Origin: Pseudomonas cremoricolorata DSM 17059 = NBRC 16634
Lineage (GTDB): Bacteria > Pseudomonadota > Gammaproteobacteria > Pseudomonadales > Pseudomonadaceae
Assembly: GCF_000425745.1 (NCBI RefSeq)
Contig: NZ_AUEA01000003.1
Coordinates: forward strand, 62,001-126,000
DNA length: 64,000 nucleotides
Direction of reading: 5' to 3'
This document shows positions 1-10,436 of this stretch, piece after piece (the stretch's first letter is position 1; each line of letters begins with the position of its first letter). Under the pieces are notes generated by a model. The model had not been told where the DNA came from, did not search any database, and saw only the letters and a program-made list of their open reading frames with translations. The translations under genes and the position numbers were made by a program.

Positions 1-1
1 C

Positions 2-367
2 GACCAGCACCCGGTGCTGCAGGAAACCGCGCGGCAACTGGGCGAGTATTTCGCAGGGCAGCGTCAGCAGTTCGAACTGCCGCTGGATTTTCACGGCACC
101 GACTTCCAGCGCCAGGTGTGGGCGGCGCTGCTGAGCATTCCATTCGGGGAAACCCGCAGCTACGCGCAGATCGCCCAGCAGATCGGCCGGCCGCAGGCGA
201 TGCGCGCGGTCGGTGCGGCCAACGGGCGCAACCCGATTTCCATCATCGCCCCCTGTCACCGTGTCATCGGCGCCTCGGGCAGCCTCACCGGGTTCGCTGG
301 CGGGCTGCCGGTAAAGCAGCATTTGCTCAGTCTCGAGGGGCGAGAGTCGCTGGCACTGGCGCTGTAG
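2..367 (+). CDS. ogt: Methylated-DNA--[protein]-cysteine S-methyltransferase (5' partial)
   Basis: Suicide repair enzyme that moves the alkyl group from O6-alkylguanine in DNA to its own cysteine. The visible 122 codons hold the whole C-terminal DNA-binding and active-site domain. This includes the winged helix ([20 protein letters not shown]), the arginine-finger region ([23 protein letters not shown]) and the active-site PCHRV motif. The reading frame is open to the left edge of the window, so the true start and the N-terminal ribonuclease-like domain lie upstream. A GTG at 14 is probably only an internal codon. It converges on the LysE gene with a gap of only 6 bp. Family membership is certain; Ogt versus the C-terminal part of an Ada fusion cannot be decided here. 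Confidence 0.93.
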   Translation, partial: DQHPVLQETARQLGEYFAGQRQQFELPLDFHGTDFQRQVWAALLSIPFGETRSYAQIAQQIGRPQAMRAVGAANGRNPISIIAPCHRVIGASGSLTGFAGGLPVKQHLLSLEGRESLALAL

Positions 368-373
368 CAGGCG

Positions 374-997
374 TCACTCCCAAGCCATCAGCACATGCAC
401 CAATACCAGTAGGCCAAGCACCAACAACAAGCCGCCCGATACCCGTTGCAGCCACGGCAGCACTGCGCCAAATCGGCGCAGCACCCGTGGATGGCCGATG
501 GCGATGGCTACCAGCAGGTCCCAGAGCAACACCACGCTGAACATCCACAGCGCATACAGCCATTTCCAGCCGGTACTGCTGGCGCTGACCAGGCTCGCCA
601 GGCTGGCGTAGAACAGCGCGTTCTTCGGATTGAGCACCGCGCACAAGAAACCCGCCAGCACCCCTCGCAACCAGCCGCGCCGGGCTGCCTGCGCGGTGGC
701 TAGTGCCCCCAGGTCACTGCCGTTGGCATGGCGGATGAACAGCCAGCCGACGTACACCAGGTACACGCCACCGGCCAGTTGCAAGGCGACGAACCAGGCG
801 CTGCCCTCACGCAGCAACGACAGCCCGGCGAAGGCCACGGCGATGAACAGGCCATTGGCCAGGGCGATGCCCAGGCAGGCGCCGCTGGCGATCTTCCAGC
901 CGCTATTGGCGGCGTTGCGCGCCACCAGGAAAAAGTCGGGCCCCGGTGACAGCAAGGCGAGGAAATGGGCAGTGGCGATGATCACAAACAGCTGCAT
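374..997 (-). CDS. LysE/RhtB family amino-acid exporter
   Basis: Predicted inner-membrane exporter of 207 residues, the usual size of the LysE/RhtB family, which exports basic or neutral amino acids and homoserine lactone-like compounds. The N-terminus carries the family signature around residues 13-28 (FLALLSPGPDFFLVARNA). About five to six hydrophobic helices follow, with the conserved NPKNALFY segment near the middle (about residue 124). It lies 78 bp downstream of an AraC regulator on the same strand. Such AraC-LysE pairs are common, and the regulator may sense the exported compound. The substrate cannot be read from sequence. Confidence 0.9.
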   Translation of the reverse strand: MQLFVIIATAHFLALLSPGPDFFLVARNAANSGWKIASGACLGIALANGLFIAVAFAGLSLLREGSAWFVALQLAGGVYLVYVGWLFIRHANGSDLGALATAQAARRGWLRGVLAGFLCAVLNPKNALFYASLASLVSASSTGWKWLYALWMFSVVLLWDLLVAIAIGHPRVLRRFGAVLPWLQRVSGGLLLVLGLLVLVHVLMAWE

Positions 998-1075
998 GGC
1001 GCGGGTCCTCCGGCTGGAAAGGGCGGAGGATGGCGCGGGCGTCAGCGGCTGTATTGGACAATAGTGCGCGCCGCG

Positions 1076-1888
1076 CTAGCGCGTGCGTCGATACAGCCCT
1101 GGGGTGGTGCCGGCGTGGGTCTTGAACACCCGCTGGAAATGACTCTGGTCGGCAAAGCCCAGACGGTAGGCGACCTCGGCCAGTTCGCAGCCGTGGCGCA
1201 GCAACTGCCGGGCGCGGTTGACCCGCGCGTTGAGCAGCCAGGCGTGTGGCGTGAGGCCGGTGGCGCGGCGGAAGGCGCGAATCAGCCCGTAACGATCAAG
1301 CCCGGCCATACCCGCCAGCTCGGCGAGGGTCAGCTGAGCCAACTGCTCATCGGCCAGATCGTTGAGGTCGATATTGAGCGCCGCGCGGTCGGCTGCCGGG
1401 GCCATGTCCAGCGCCGCGCAGTGCGACCACGCCCCGTCACCGAGGAAGGTGATCAGCGCGGTTTCCTTCTCCAGCGCACTGACGCTTGCGAACAGCACCT
1501 CGATGAGCTGACAGAATTGCCGGTACAGCGCAGGCTCGGCGCTGATCCGTGCGGGCGCATCGAGGTGTTCCTCTGCCAGGCCACATTCACTGCGCAGGCG
1601 CCGCAACCACTCGGCATCGAGGTGCAGCATCTGGTAGCTCCAGGCGCTGTTCGGCTCGGGGTTGCAGGCGTGCACGCGGTGCGCCGGCACCAGCACCAAG
1701 GTGCCGGGGCACAGCCGCTGGCTGCCATGCCCGGCGCCGCGAAAGTGGCTGAAGCCTGCGTCCACCGCACCGATGGAAAAGGTCGGATGGCTGTGCGCCT
1801 TGTAGCAGGCGCGGCTGTGGCAGGCGCGCCGCGCTTCGACGAAGGGCAGGGCGGGGTCGTGCCAGTGGTCGGTCGAAGAGTCAGGCAT
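1076..1888 (-). CDS. AraC family transcriptional regulator
   Basis: DNA-binding regulator of 270 residues. The N-terminal part is an AraC-type cupin sensor domain (HSHPTFSIGAVDAG, then a glycine-rich barrel to about residue 150). The C-terminal 100 residues hold two helix-turn-helix motifs ending in the AraC signature (ADQSHFQRVFKTHAGTTPGLYRR). I chose the ATG at 1888; a TTG four codons upstream is possible and neither has a strong ribosome-binding site. It precedes the LysE exporter gene and may control it. The effector is unknown. Confidence 0.88.
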   Translation of the reverse strand: MPDSSTDHWHDPALPFVEARRACHSRACYKAHSHPTFSIGAVDAGFSHFRGAGHGSQRLCPGTLVLVPAHRVHACNPEPNSAWSYQMLHLDAEWLRRLRSECGLAEEHLDAPARISAEPALYRQFCQLIEVLFASVSALEKETALITFLGDGAWSHCAALDMAPAADRAALNIDLNDLADEQLAQLTLAELAGMAGLDRYGLIRAFRRATGLTPHAWLLNARVNRARQLLRHGCELAEVAYRLGFADQSHFQRVFKTHAGTTPGLYRRTR

Positions 1889-1993
1889 GGCGCACGGCAA
1901 GGGTCGGGGAAGGACGGCCAGTCTAGCCGGGTCGCACTGTTGCGGTCATGCGCCGTGTGTGCTGTTCGCATCCGCACGTGGCGCTGATCGGTA

Positions 1994-4474
1994 TCAGTAG
2001 TTCCAGCGCAGGCCAAGGTTCGCGCCGTGGCCACGTTGCTCGCGGCGATCGAGGTTCTGGCTGTACTGCACTCCGGCGTGCACGCTGAAGCTGGCGCCGA
2101 GCTGGGCGACCACACCCGTCTCCAGCTGGGCGCTGGTGCTGCGGTAATCGGTGTTGATGCGGTCCAGGCCATCGAACAGCAGCGTGTCGCGCCCACCATC
2201 TGCGTGCCAGAGGTTGGCCTGCACGTAGGGCTGCAGCAAGGTCTTGCCTGACTGCGGCAGATCGCCCTCAAGCCTCAGGCCCAGACGGCTGGTGAGTTCG
2301 GTCTGGCTGTTCAGGGTGATGCGCGACACCTGATCGCGGGCGCCGTCCAGATGAGTCTTCTGCGCGATCACCTGGGCCTGCGGTTCCAGACGCCAGTTGG
2401 CCGACAGCGCAATCGGATAGCCGGCTTCCACGGATGCGCTCCAGGTATGCCCGTCCAGCGCCAGGCGCCCGCCGCGGTCGGAGCGGGCATTGCCGTGCAG
2501 ATCGCTGTACTGCACCACGCTGTCCAGATAGCCCTGCTGTGGGCCGACCAGCGTCCAATACGCCCCGACGCTGTCGGCATCCAGGCGCAGATCACCGACC
2601 TGGCGGTTCTGCCGGGCCAGGGCGAAGCCTTTGACATCGCCGCGCAGGCGGCTCTGACCGACATAGAAACCGAACTGCTGGCGGTAGCCGCTGCTGTCGG
2701 TGAGCGCGAACAGGTCCTGACCGACCCGCCACCCGTAGACGCTGCCGTCCAGCGCGGGGTTGACGGTGCCGCTCCACTGCTGGCGAAACGTGTTGCCATA
2801 GGCCTGACCCCAGCTTGCCGGCAGGGCGCCATCGCCGTTCAACAGGCGCTGGTCGCCCTGGCGTTGATGGAAAGTCCCCAGCGCCTGCCGGGTGATCACC
2901 GCGGCAGCGCGCGGCGCGGCGCTGTAGACCGGCACTTCTTCGCGGTACAACGGCACGCTGCTGCCGGCGCTGGCCACTGGCAGATCGGCCTGGCCAGGTG
3001 CGGGTGCGGCAACCGGAGGGGTGCTGGCAGGCGGGGTTGCGGTCGGCGGTTGCCCGGGCTCGGGCTCGGCCGGGGGCTGTGCAGGAGGCTGTTCGACCAC
3101 CGGCGCCGCTGCCAGGGTCGAGCGCAGGTACCAGCTGTTTTCGCTGCCGGCGGTGAGCCCACCTTTGAACAGGCGGTAATCGTAGGCGCCGGCCGAGAGC
3201 ACCTGGGTCTGGACGAAGGCCGTCGCGGTGCTGCGGGTGCCGTTGCTGGCTTCCACCACCTGAATGCCGTTGGCGAGCGTTGGCGCCCCCGCACCGCCGA
3301 GGTTGCTGATGCTGAGCAGGGTGCGTCCATCGATGCTGCCGCCACTGACGATCAGCCGGTCAGAAGGGGCGCCATCGCCCGCCAGCACACTGGCCAGCTT
3401 GAGGGTACCGTCATCGCCGCTGTAGTTGCCCACCACGGTCAGGCGGCCGAGGCCATCGCTGCTGCTCAGGTCGATCAGGCCGCTGTTGTTCAGCGTGGCG
3501 GGCTGATCGGCAACGAAAGCGCTGATCTGGCCGCTGCGCGACCGTAATTGGCTGCTGGCATCGATCTTCAAAGTGCCGGTGCCGGTGCCGGCATCGCCCA
3601 GCAGCAGCGCGTCATTCAAGCTCATGCGGCTGGCGTTGGTCAGGTCGATACGTTCCCAGTTCGGGTACAGGCTGCCGCCGGACGGCGTGCTCTGGTCGAA
3701 CAGCAGTGCGTCCTGGCCGTCGCCGCCATCCACGCGGATGACCAGTTGCCTGGCGTTCAACTGGCGCAACAGCGCCTGATCGTCGCCGGGGCCCATCTGC
3801 ACCATCCCGCCGATGCTGCCGCCGTCCCAGGTGAAGCGGTCGTTGCCGGTGCTGAGCAAGACATCGCCGCCCACGCGGCCGCCGTGGATCAGCACCTGAT
3901 CGTCACCGCCGCTGACGCTGATGTTGCCGCCGATCGAGCCTGCGAACAGCTCGATGTAGTCGCGATCGAACGCCGTGACCAGATTTCGGTCGATCTGGCC
4001 GCCGCGCATGATGAAAGTGTTCTGATCCAGACGCATGTTCACGGTGCCGATGCGGCCACCGTCCATTTGTGCGTAGTCGCCGCTATCGAAGGTGCCGACG
4101 ATCCAGCCATCGCTCATGAAAAAGCGGTCCAGGCCATCGCCTTGATTGAGGTTTCCGGTGATCACCCCGCCACTCATGTTGAAGGTGTCGATGCCGGCAC
4201 CCTGGTTGACCGAGCCTTCGATGCGCCCGGAGGCCATGTCCAGCGAGTCCATGCCCGGGCCGAAGCTGACATTGCCGGCAATCGTGCCGTTACCGCCCGG
4301 CGGCAGGGTCAGGCTATTGTCGCCCAGCAGATCGACCAGCCCCGCCGCGCTGCCGCTGTCGCAGACGTAGGCATCGCTGCCGGTTCCGGGAGTGAACACG
4401 CACGCTGCCTGAGCGGAGGGCACGAGGGCCAGCGACGCGAACGCTGCGCTGGTGACGGTGAGCAAGGTGCGCAT
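1994..4474 (-). CDS. Autotransporter with repetitive beta-helix passenger
   Basis: Type Va secreted or surface protein of 826 residues. It has a Sec signal peptide ending near AQA-A (residues 1-23). The passenger (about 24-450) is built of short repeats of the form D-x-[FVI]-x-[ML]-x-x-G-x-I-x-G-N-[VL], typical of a right-handed beta-helix. A proline-rich linker (about 458-505, PPAQPPAEPEP...) follows. A C-terminal translocator barrel of about 280 residues ends in the aromatic LRWNY, as expected for BAM-dependent outer-membrane insertion. The start is supported by GGGAG upstream of the ATG. I see no protease triad or lipase motif, so an adhesin-like role is a guess. Confidence 0.88.
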   Translation of the reverse strand: MRTLLTVTSAAFASLALVPSAQAACVFTPGTGSDAYVCDSGSAAGLVDLLGDNSLTLPPGGNGTIAGNVSFGPGMDSLDMASGRIEGSVNQGAGIDTFNMSGGVITGNLNQGDGLDRFFMSDGWIVGTFDSGDYAQMDGGRIGTVNMRLDQNTFIMRGGQIDRNLVTAFDRDYIELFAGSIGGNISVSGGDDQVLIHGGRVGGDVLLSTGNDRFTWDGGSIGGMVQMGPGDDQALLRQLNARQLVIRVDGGDGQDALLFDQSTPSGGSLYPNWERIDLTNASRMSLNDALLLGDAGTGTGTLKIDASSQLRSRSGQISAFVADQPATLNNSGLIDLSSSDGLGRLTVVGNYSGDDGTLKLASVLAGDGAPSDRLIVSGGSIDGRTLLSISNLGGAGAPTLANGIQVVEASNGTRSTATAFVQTQVLSAGAYDYRLFKGGLTAGSENSWYLRSTLAAAPVVEQPPAQPPAEPEPGQPPTATPPASTPPVAAPAPGQADLPVASAGSSVPLYREEVPVYSAAPRAAAVITRQALGTFHQRQGDQRLLNGDGALPASWGQAYGNTFRQQWSGTVNPALDGSVYGWRVGQDLFALTDSSGYRQQFGFYVGQSRLRGDVKGFALARQNRQVGDLRLDADSVGAYWTLVGPQQGYLDSVVQYSDLHGNARSDRGGRLALDGHTWSASVEAGYPIALSANWRLEPQAQVIAQKTHLDGARDQVSRITLNSQTELTSRLGLRLEGDLPQSGKTLLQPYVQANLWHADGGRDTLLFDGLDRINTDYRSTSAQLETGVVAQLGASFSVHAGVQYSQNLDRREQRGHGANLGLRWNY

Positions 4475-4675
4475 CAGGCGAACTCCCGGTCAGGATCGGC
4501 AGACCCGAGCCTGCGCTGGCCATCCACGGTGTGACAACTGGCAGAAATATCAGGCGCTGCAGCACTCATGGCCGCGCTGGCGGTGTCGTACTGTTGCGCT
4601 CATTCGCGGCGTGACTGTGTTTGACCCTCGGCCTGGCGCCACCCGACACTGCGCAGGTCCCCAAGGAGAACAACA

Positions 4676-5299
4676 ATGGACCTGTCCAGCCTGCTGCTAT
4701 TCATCCCGGCCTGCTTTGCCTTGAACATGGCGCCGGGGCCGAACAACCTGTTATCGCTGCACAATGCCAGCCGCTATGGCCTGCGCCGCGCATGCCTTGC
4801 CGGCAGCGGTCGACTGCTGGCTTTCAGCGGCATGATCGCCCTGGCCGCCCTCGGCCTGGCCGTGGTGCTGCACACCAGTGAATACCTGTTCCTGGCGATC
4901 AAGCTGCTGGGCGCGGCGTACCTGTTCTATATCGCCTGGCAACTGTGGCGAGCGCCGGTGGGCGAGGCGGCGCAGGCCAACGCGGTCAGCCATAGCGGCT
5001 GGCAACTGGCGCGCCAGGAGTTTCTGGTGGCGGCGGGCAACCCCAAGGCGATTCTGATCTTCACCGCTTTTCTGCCGCAGTTCGTCCGCCTCGACAGCGC
5101 GCTGCCGGTGGCCGAGCAGTTCCTTTACCTGGGCGTGCTGTTTCTGCTGCTGGAGTGGGCAGCCATCGCCATCTATGCAGGGCTGGGTGCCTACTTGCAG
5201 CGTTGGTTCCAGCAGCCGCGCCCGCGCCGCCTGTTCAACCGCATCAGCGCCGCACTGCTGGGCTGCGCCGGGTTGGGGCTGCTGGCCGCTCGGCGCTGA
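4676..5299 (+). CDS. LysE family translocator
   Basis: Second LysE-type exporter in the window (207 residues), not closely similar to the one at 374-997. The family N-terminus is clear (FALNMAPGPNNLLSLHNASRYG), followed by hydrophobic helices and the conserved NPKAILIF segment near residue 122. AAGGAG sits seven bases before the ATG. It is divergent from the autotransporter, with about 200 bp between the two starts, and converges on the parvulin gene. The substrate is not predictable. Confidence 0.9.
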   Translation: MDLSSLLLFIPACFALNMAPGPNNLLSLHNASRYGLRRACLAGSGRLLAFSGMIALAALGLAVVLHTSEYLFLAIKLLGAAYLFYIAWQLWRAPVGEAAQANAVSHSGWQLARQEFLVAAGNPKAILIFTAFLPQFVRLDSALPVAEQFLYLGVLFLLLEWAAIAIYAGLGAYLQRWFQQPRPRRLFNRISAALLGCAGLGLLAARR

Positions 5300-5307
5300 G
5301 CGCGGAC

Positions 5308-5583
5308 TCAGTCGCGGTAGAACACCTGCACCAGGTGATAACCGAACTTGCTCTTGATCGGCCCATGCACCACCCGCAGCGGTTTCCTGAAGATCACCTG
5401 GTCGATGGCGCCGACCATCTGCCCCGGGCGAATCTCCCCAAGATCGCCACCGCGTTTGCCTGAAGGGCAGGTCGAATAGCGTTTGGCCAGCACGTCGAAG
5501 GCCTCGCCCTTGTCGATGCGCTGCTTGAGCTGTTCGGCCTCGGCGGCGGTCTTGACCAGAATATGGCGGGCTTGGGCTTTCAT
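5308..5583 (-). CDS. Parvulin-type peptidylprolyl isomerase
   Basis: Single-domain cytoplasmic rotamase of 91 residues, the size of E. coli PpiC (93). It begins at the family motif ARHILVKT and contains the parvulin core (SGKRGGDLGEIRPGQMV, then KSKFGYHLVQV with the conserved FGYH). There is no signal peptide. It catalyses cis-trans isomerisation of Xaa-Pro bonds. A clear paralogue lies at 46296-46577. Here it stands alone between convergent LysE and upstream acetoacetyl-CoA synthetase genes, 46 bp from the stop of the latter. Confidence 0.92.
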   Translation of the reverse strand: MKAQARHILVKTAAEAEQLKQRIDKGEAFDVLAKRYSTCPSGKRGGDLGEIRPGQMVGAIDQVIFRKPLRVVHGPIKSKFGYHLVQVFYRD

Positions 5584-5629
5584 GTGGATACCTGCGGGGC
5601 GGGTGAAAAAAAGGCCGACATTATGCCTG

Positions 5630-7579
<1,950 letters not shown>

Positions 7580-7618
7580 GCTCTGCCTCCGTGTTGCCCT
7601 CACTGCCATCGGCTGGCG

Positions 7619-8386
7619 TCACTGCGCCAACCAGCCGCCATCGACATTCCAGGCCGCGCCGCGCACCTGGGCGCCGCCCTCGCTGCACAGAAACAACGCC
7701 AGCTCGCCGAGCTGACGCGGCGTCACGAACGCGCCCGAGGGTTGTTTTTCCGCCAGCAACTGCTGTTGCGCCTGCTGCGAGTCGACGCCATCGCTGACGC
7801 GCTGGTCGATCTGCTGCTGCACCAGCGGCGTCAGCACGAAGCCCGGGCACAGCGCATTGCAGGTGACATTGCTGGTGGCGGTTTCAAGACCCACTACCTT
7901 GGTCAGGCCGATCACCCCGTGCTTGGCCGCCACATAAGCGACCTTGCCCAGCGAGCCGACCAGGCCATGCACCGAGGCGATGTTGATGATCCGCCCCCAG
8001 CCGCGTTCACGCATGCCGGGCAATGCCAGGCGGGTGCAGTGGAACACCGCCGAGAGGTTGATCGCCAGGATGCTGTCCCAGGCCTCGGGCGCGAACTGCT
8101 CGATCGGCGCGACGTGCTGGATGCCTGCGTTGTTCAGCAGAATATCGACGCCGCCGTGCTCAGCGGCCCAGGCGAACAACTCAGCGATCTGCGCCGGTTG
8201 CGCCAGATCGGCCGGGTGATGCGCCACCTTGACCCCGCAGGCGGCGATCTGTTGCAGCGCAGGGCCCGGGTCGCCGAAGCCGTTGAGCAGAATATCGGCA
8301 CCCGCTTCGGCCAGCACCTGGGCGATACCCAGGCCGATGCCGCTGGTAGAGCCGGTGATCAGTGCGGTTTTGCCGGTCAGTTGCAT
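7619..8386 (-). CDS. bdhA: 3-hydroxybutyrate dehydrogenase
   Basis: NAD-dependent short-chain dehydrogenase of 255 residues that oxidises D-3-hydroxybutyrate to acetoacetate. It shows the TGSTSGIG nucleotide-binding turn, the LLNNAGIQHV strand, the catalytic Ser (INIASVHGLVGS) with Tyr/Lys in YVAAKHG, and the HBDH-like C-terminus (PSGAFVTPRQLGELALFLCS...WNVDGGWLAQ). CGGAG precedes the ATG. It is the promoter-proximal gene of the operon with acetoacetyl-CoA synthetase. The substrate call rests on the characteristic subfamily residues plus the neighbour. Confidence 0.92.
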   Translation of the reverse strand: MQLTGKTALITGSTSGIGLGIAQVLAEAGADILLNGFGDPGPALQQIAACGVKVAHHPADLAQPAQIAELFAWAAEHGGVDILLNNAGIQHVAPIEQFAPEAWDSILAINLSAVFHCTRLALPGMRERGWGRIINIASVHGLVGSLGKVAYVAAKHGVIGLTKVVGLETATSNVTCNALCPGFVLTPLVQQQIDQRVSDGVDSQQAQQQLLAEKQPSGAFVTPRQLGELALFLCSEGGAQVRGAAWNVDGGWLAQ

Positions 8387-8533
8387 GGGCGCTCCGAAAA
8401 CGATGGGTCACAGCCAAGAGGATAGCTGCTGGCAAGCGGCTACCTGCGGCGAAACTGTCGCAGCGCAACGAACGGATTATTCACCCTGTACTAGCATCAC
8501 TGCTGTTCATCGGACATCTGCCGGGGGTCGCCA

Positions 8534-9346
8534 GTGGTCAAGCGTCGCGCAAGTCTGTGTCTGCTGCTACCGCTGTTGCTGGGCCTGCTGCCGGCACGGG
8601 CGGCGGACGACTGCCAGCACGTGCGTGCCACCGGCAACCCGGAATACCCGCCGTACCTGTGGCGCGACCCGGAGCATCCGGGCCGTTTGATCGGCGCCAA
8701 CGCCGAACTGCTCGACTACCTGGCCCAGCGACTGGGCATCGAAGTGACCGTGGTCGATGCCGGGCCCTGGTCGCGGGCCCAGGAAGAGGTGCGTCTAGGC
8801 CGGGTCGACTGGCTGGCGGGGTACTTTCGCACCGACGCCCGCGAGCAGCAGATGGATTTCATCGCGCCGGCGTTCCTGACCACCGACAGCGTGGTCTGGG
8901 TGCGCCGTGATCAAGCCTTCCTCTACAGCGGCTGGGACGACCTGCAAGGCCGCACCGGCGGGACCCTGGTCAACAACAGTCACGGCCAGCGTTTCGACGA
9001 GTACGCCGCCGCGCACCTGCACCTGGAGGCGGTGCCCGGGGCCAGCCAGGCATTCGAAAAGCTGCTGCACAAGCGCAACGACTACCTGCTCTACGAGCGC
9101 CATCCGGGTACTGCGCTGGCCCAGGCGCTGGGCATCGAGGAACAGCTCGGCGTGCTCGAACCGCCGGTGTCCAGCGAGCCGCTGTACCTGGCCGTATCGA
9201 AGCGCTCGCGCTGCAACAGCGCGGCGCTGCGCGAGCGTCTGGCGGCGCTGATGCAGGCGCTGGCCAACAGCCCGCTGGCGCAACGCCTGGTGCAGCGCAA
9301 CCTTGAGCGCTGGAAGCGCCAACAGTCGTTTGGGATTGGCCGCTAG
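8534..9346 (+). CDS. Periplasmic substrate-binding protein (family 3, orphan)
   Basis: Secreted binding protein of 270 residues with a Sec signal peptide (KRRASLCLLLPLLLGLLPARA-A). It has the SBP_bac_3 fold: GNPEYPPYLW, the Arg-rich ligand-loop region GRVDWLAGYFRT, and the late VSKRS segment. The start is GTG; no strong Shine-Dalgarno is visible. No permease or ATPase gene is adjacent. It may therefore serve a transporter encoded elsewhere, or act as a sensor-like periplasmic protein. The ligand is unknown, probably an amino acid or similar small polar compound. Confidence 0.8.
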   Translation: MVKRRASLCLLLPLLLGLLPARAADDCQHVRATGNPEYPPYLWRDPEHPGRLIGANAELLDYLAQRLGIEVTVVDAGPWSRAQEEVRLGRVDWLAGYFRTDAREQQMDFIAPAFLTTDSVVWVRRDQAFLYSGWDDLQGRTGGTLVNNSHGQRFDEYAAAHLHLEAVPGASQAFEKLLHKRNDYLLYERHPGTALAQALGIEEQLGVLEPPVSSEPLYLAVSKRSRCNSAALRERLAALMQALANSPLAQRLVQRNLERWKRQQSFGIGR

Positions 9347-9351
9347 CCGGC

Positions 9352-10254
9352 CTAGACCGGCAGGCTCTGGTACGGCTGCTCGTCCCCCGGGCTGCGGGCG
9401 AACTGGCGCTTGTACTCACGGCTGAACTGCGAGCTGCTCTGGTAACCGACGCGGTGCGCTGCCTGGGCCACGCCGACGCCTTCGCCCAGCAGCATCTGCT
9501 GCGCCTTGAGCAGGCGCAGGCGCTTGAGGTACTGCATCGGCGCAAGCTCGGTACAGCGTTTGAAGTGCTCGTGGAAGGTCGACACGCTCATGTTGGCGCG
9601 CTCGGCCAGCGCTTCGACCCCCAGTGGCTCGCTGTAATGCTCGCGCAGAAAACTCAAGGACGCGCCGATGCGGGCGAAATGGCCCTGTTGTTCCACCAGC
9701 GCCCGCAGAACCCCTGCCTGGGGCCCGCGCAGGGCGGTGTAGAGCACTTCACGCACCCGCGCCGGCCCCAGTACCTGAGCGTCGAGCGGGTCTTGCAGGC
9801 ATTCGAGCAAACGCTCGACGCTGGCGCGCATCGACCCATCCAGGGCCGCCGAGGTCATCGACTGCGGAGTCTGCACCTGCGGCGCCGGTGTTTCGGCGGG
9901 CAGGTATTGGACCAGTTCGGCCAGCACGGTGCGGTCAATGCCCACCGCCACCCCGAGCAGCGGCGCCTGTGCGGTGGCGAAGGTCTCGCACATGAACGGC
10001 ACCGACAGCGCCTGCACCAGGTAGTGGCCGGCGCCGTACTCCAGGGTGCGCGGACCAAGCCGCGCCAGCTTGCTGCCCTGGGCCAGGATCATCAGGCTCG
10101 GTTCGTAGATCTGCGGGCTGCTGGCGACATAGTGATCCCAGCTCAGCACCTGCACCTGCGCCAAGTGAGTGGGAACGAAGCCCGGACGCGTGGCCAAGGC
10201 GCTGATCAGGCGGCAGAGCGGGGCGTTGGCATCGACGTGGCGGGTCAGCTGCAT
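9352..10254 (-). CDS. AraC family regulator (AraC_N type, YqhC-like)
   Basis: Regulator of 300 residues. The N-terminal half matches the AraC_N sensor type (EPSLMILAQGSKLARLGPRTLEYGAGHYLV, then VGIDRTVLAEL). The C-terminal half has two HTH motifs (VEALAERANMSVSTFHEHFKR; VGYQSSSQFSREYKR). The ATG at 10254 begins the conserved part; an upstream in-frame extension has no family sequence. It is transcribed divergently from the alcohol dehydrogenase at 10437. This repeats the YqhC/YqhD arrangement, in which such a regulator activates an aldehyde-reducing enzyme. Control of the neighbour is an inference. Confidence 0.88.
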   Translation of the reverse strand: MQLTRHVDANAPLCRLISALATRPGFVPTHLAQVQVLSWDHYVASSPQIYEPSLMILAQGSKLARLGPRTLEYGAGHYLVQALSVPFMCETFATAQAPLLGVAVGIDRTVLAELVQYLPAETPAPQVQTPQSMTSAALDGSMRASVERLLECLQDPLDAQVLGPARVREVLYTALRGPQAGVLRALVEQQGHFARIGASLSFLREHYSEPLGVEALAERANMSVSTFHEHFKRCTELAPMQYLKRLRLLKAQQMLLGEGVGVAQAAHRVGYQSSSQFSREYKRQFARSPGDEQPYQSLPV

Positions 10255-10436
10255 GGGGCACCTGGGTAGAGAATCAGACACTGGCATCATCGCAGGTTGA
10301 ACGGCTGGCGCCAGCGGTTGTCGACGGTTTTCGGAGAAAAAGGCACGTATCCCGGAGAATCGTCGGTGGGCTAGGGCGGCTCGGACGGGCACACTGTTGC
10401 CCAAACTGAATCGTTTAACTTGCCTGAGAGGTCCGC

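Noticed and set aside
2351..3547. 398-codon plus-strand frame antisense to the autotransporter.
   Set aside because: GC-driven shadow frame of the real gene; composition (Ala/Gly/Arg/Gln rich) without domain.
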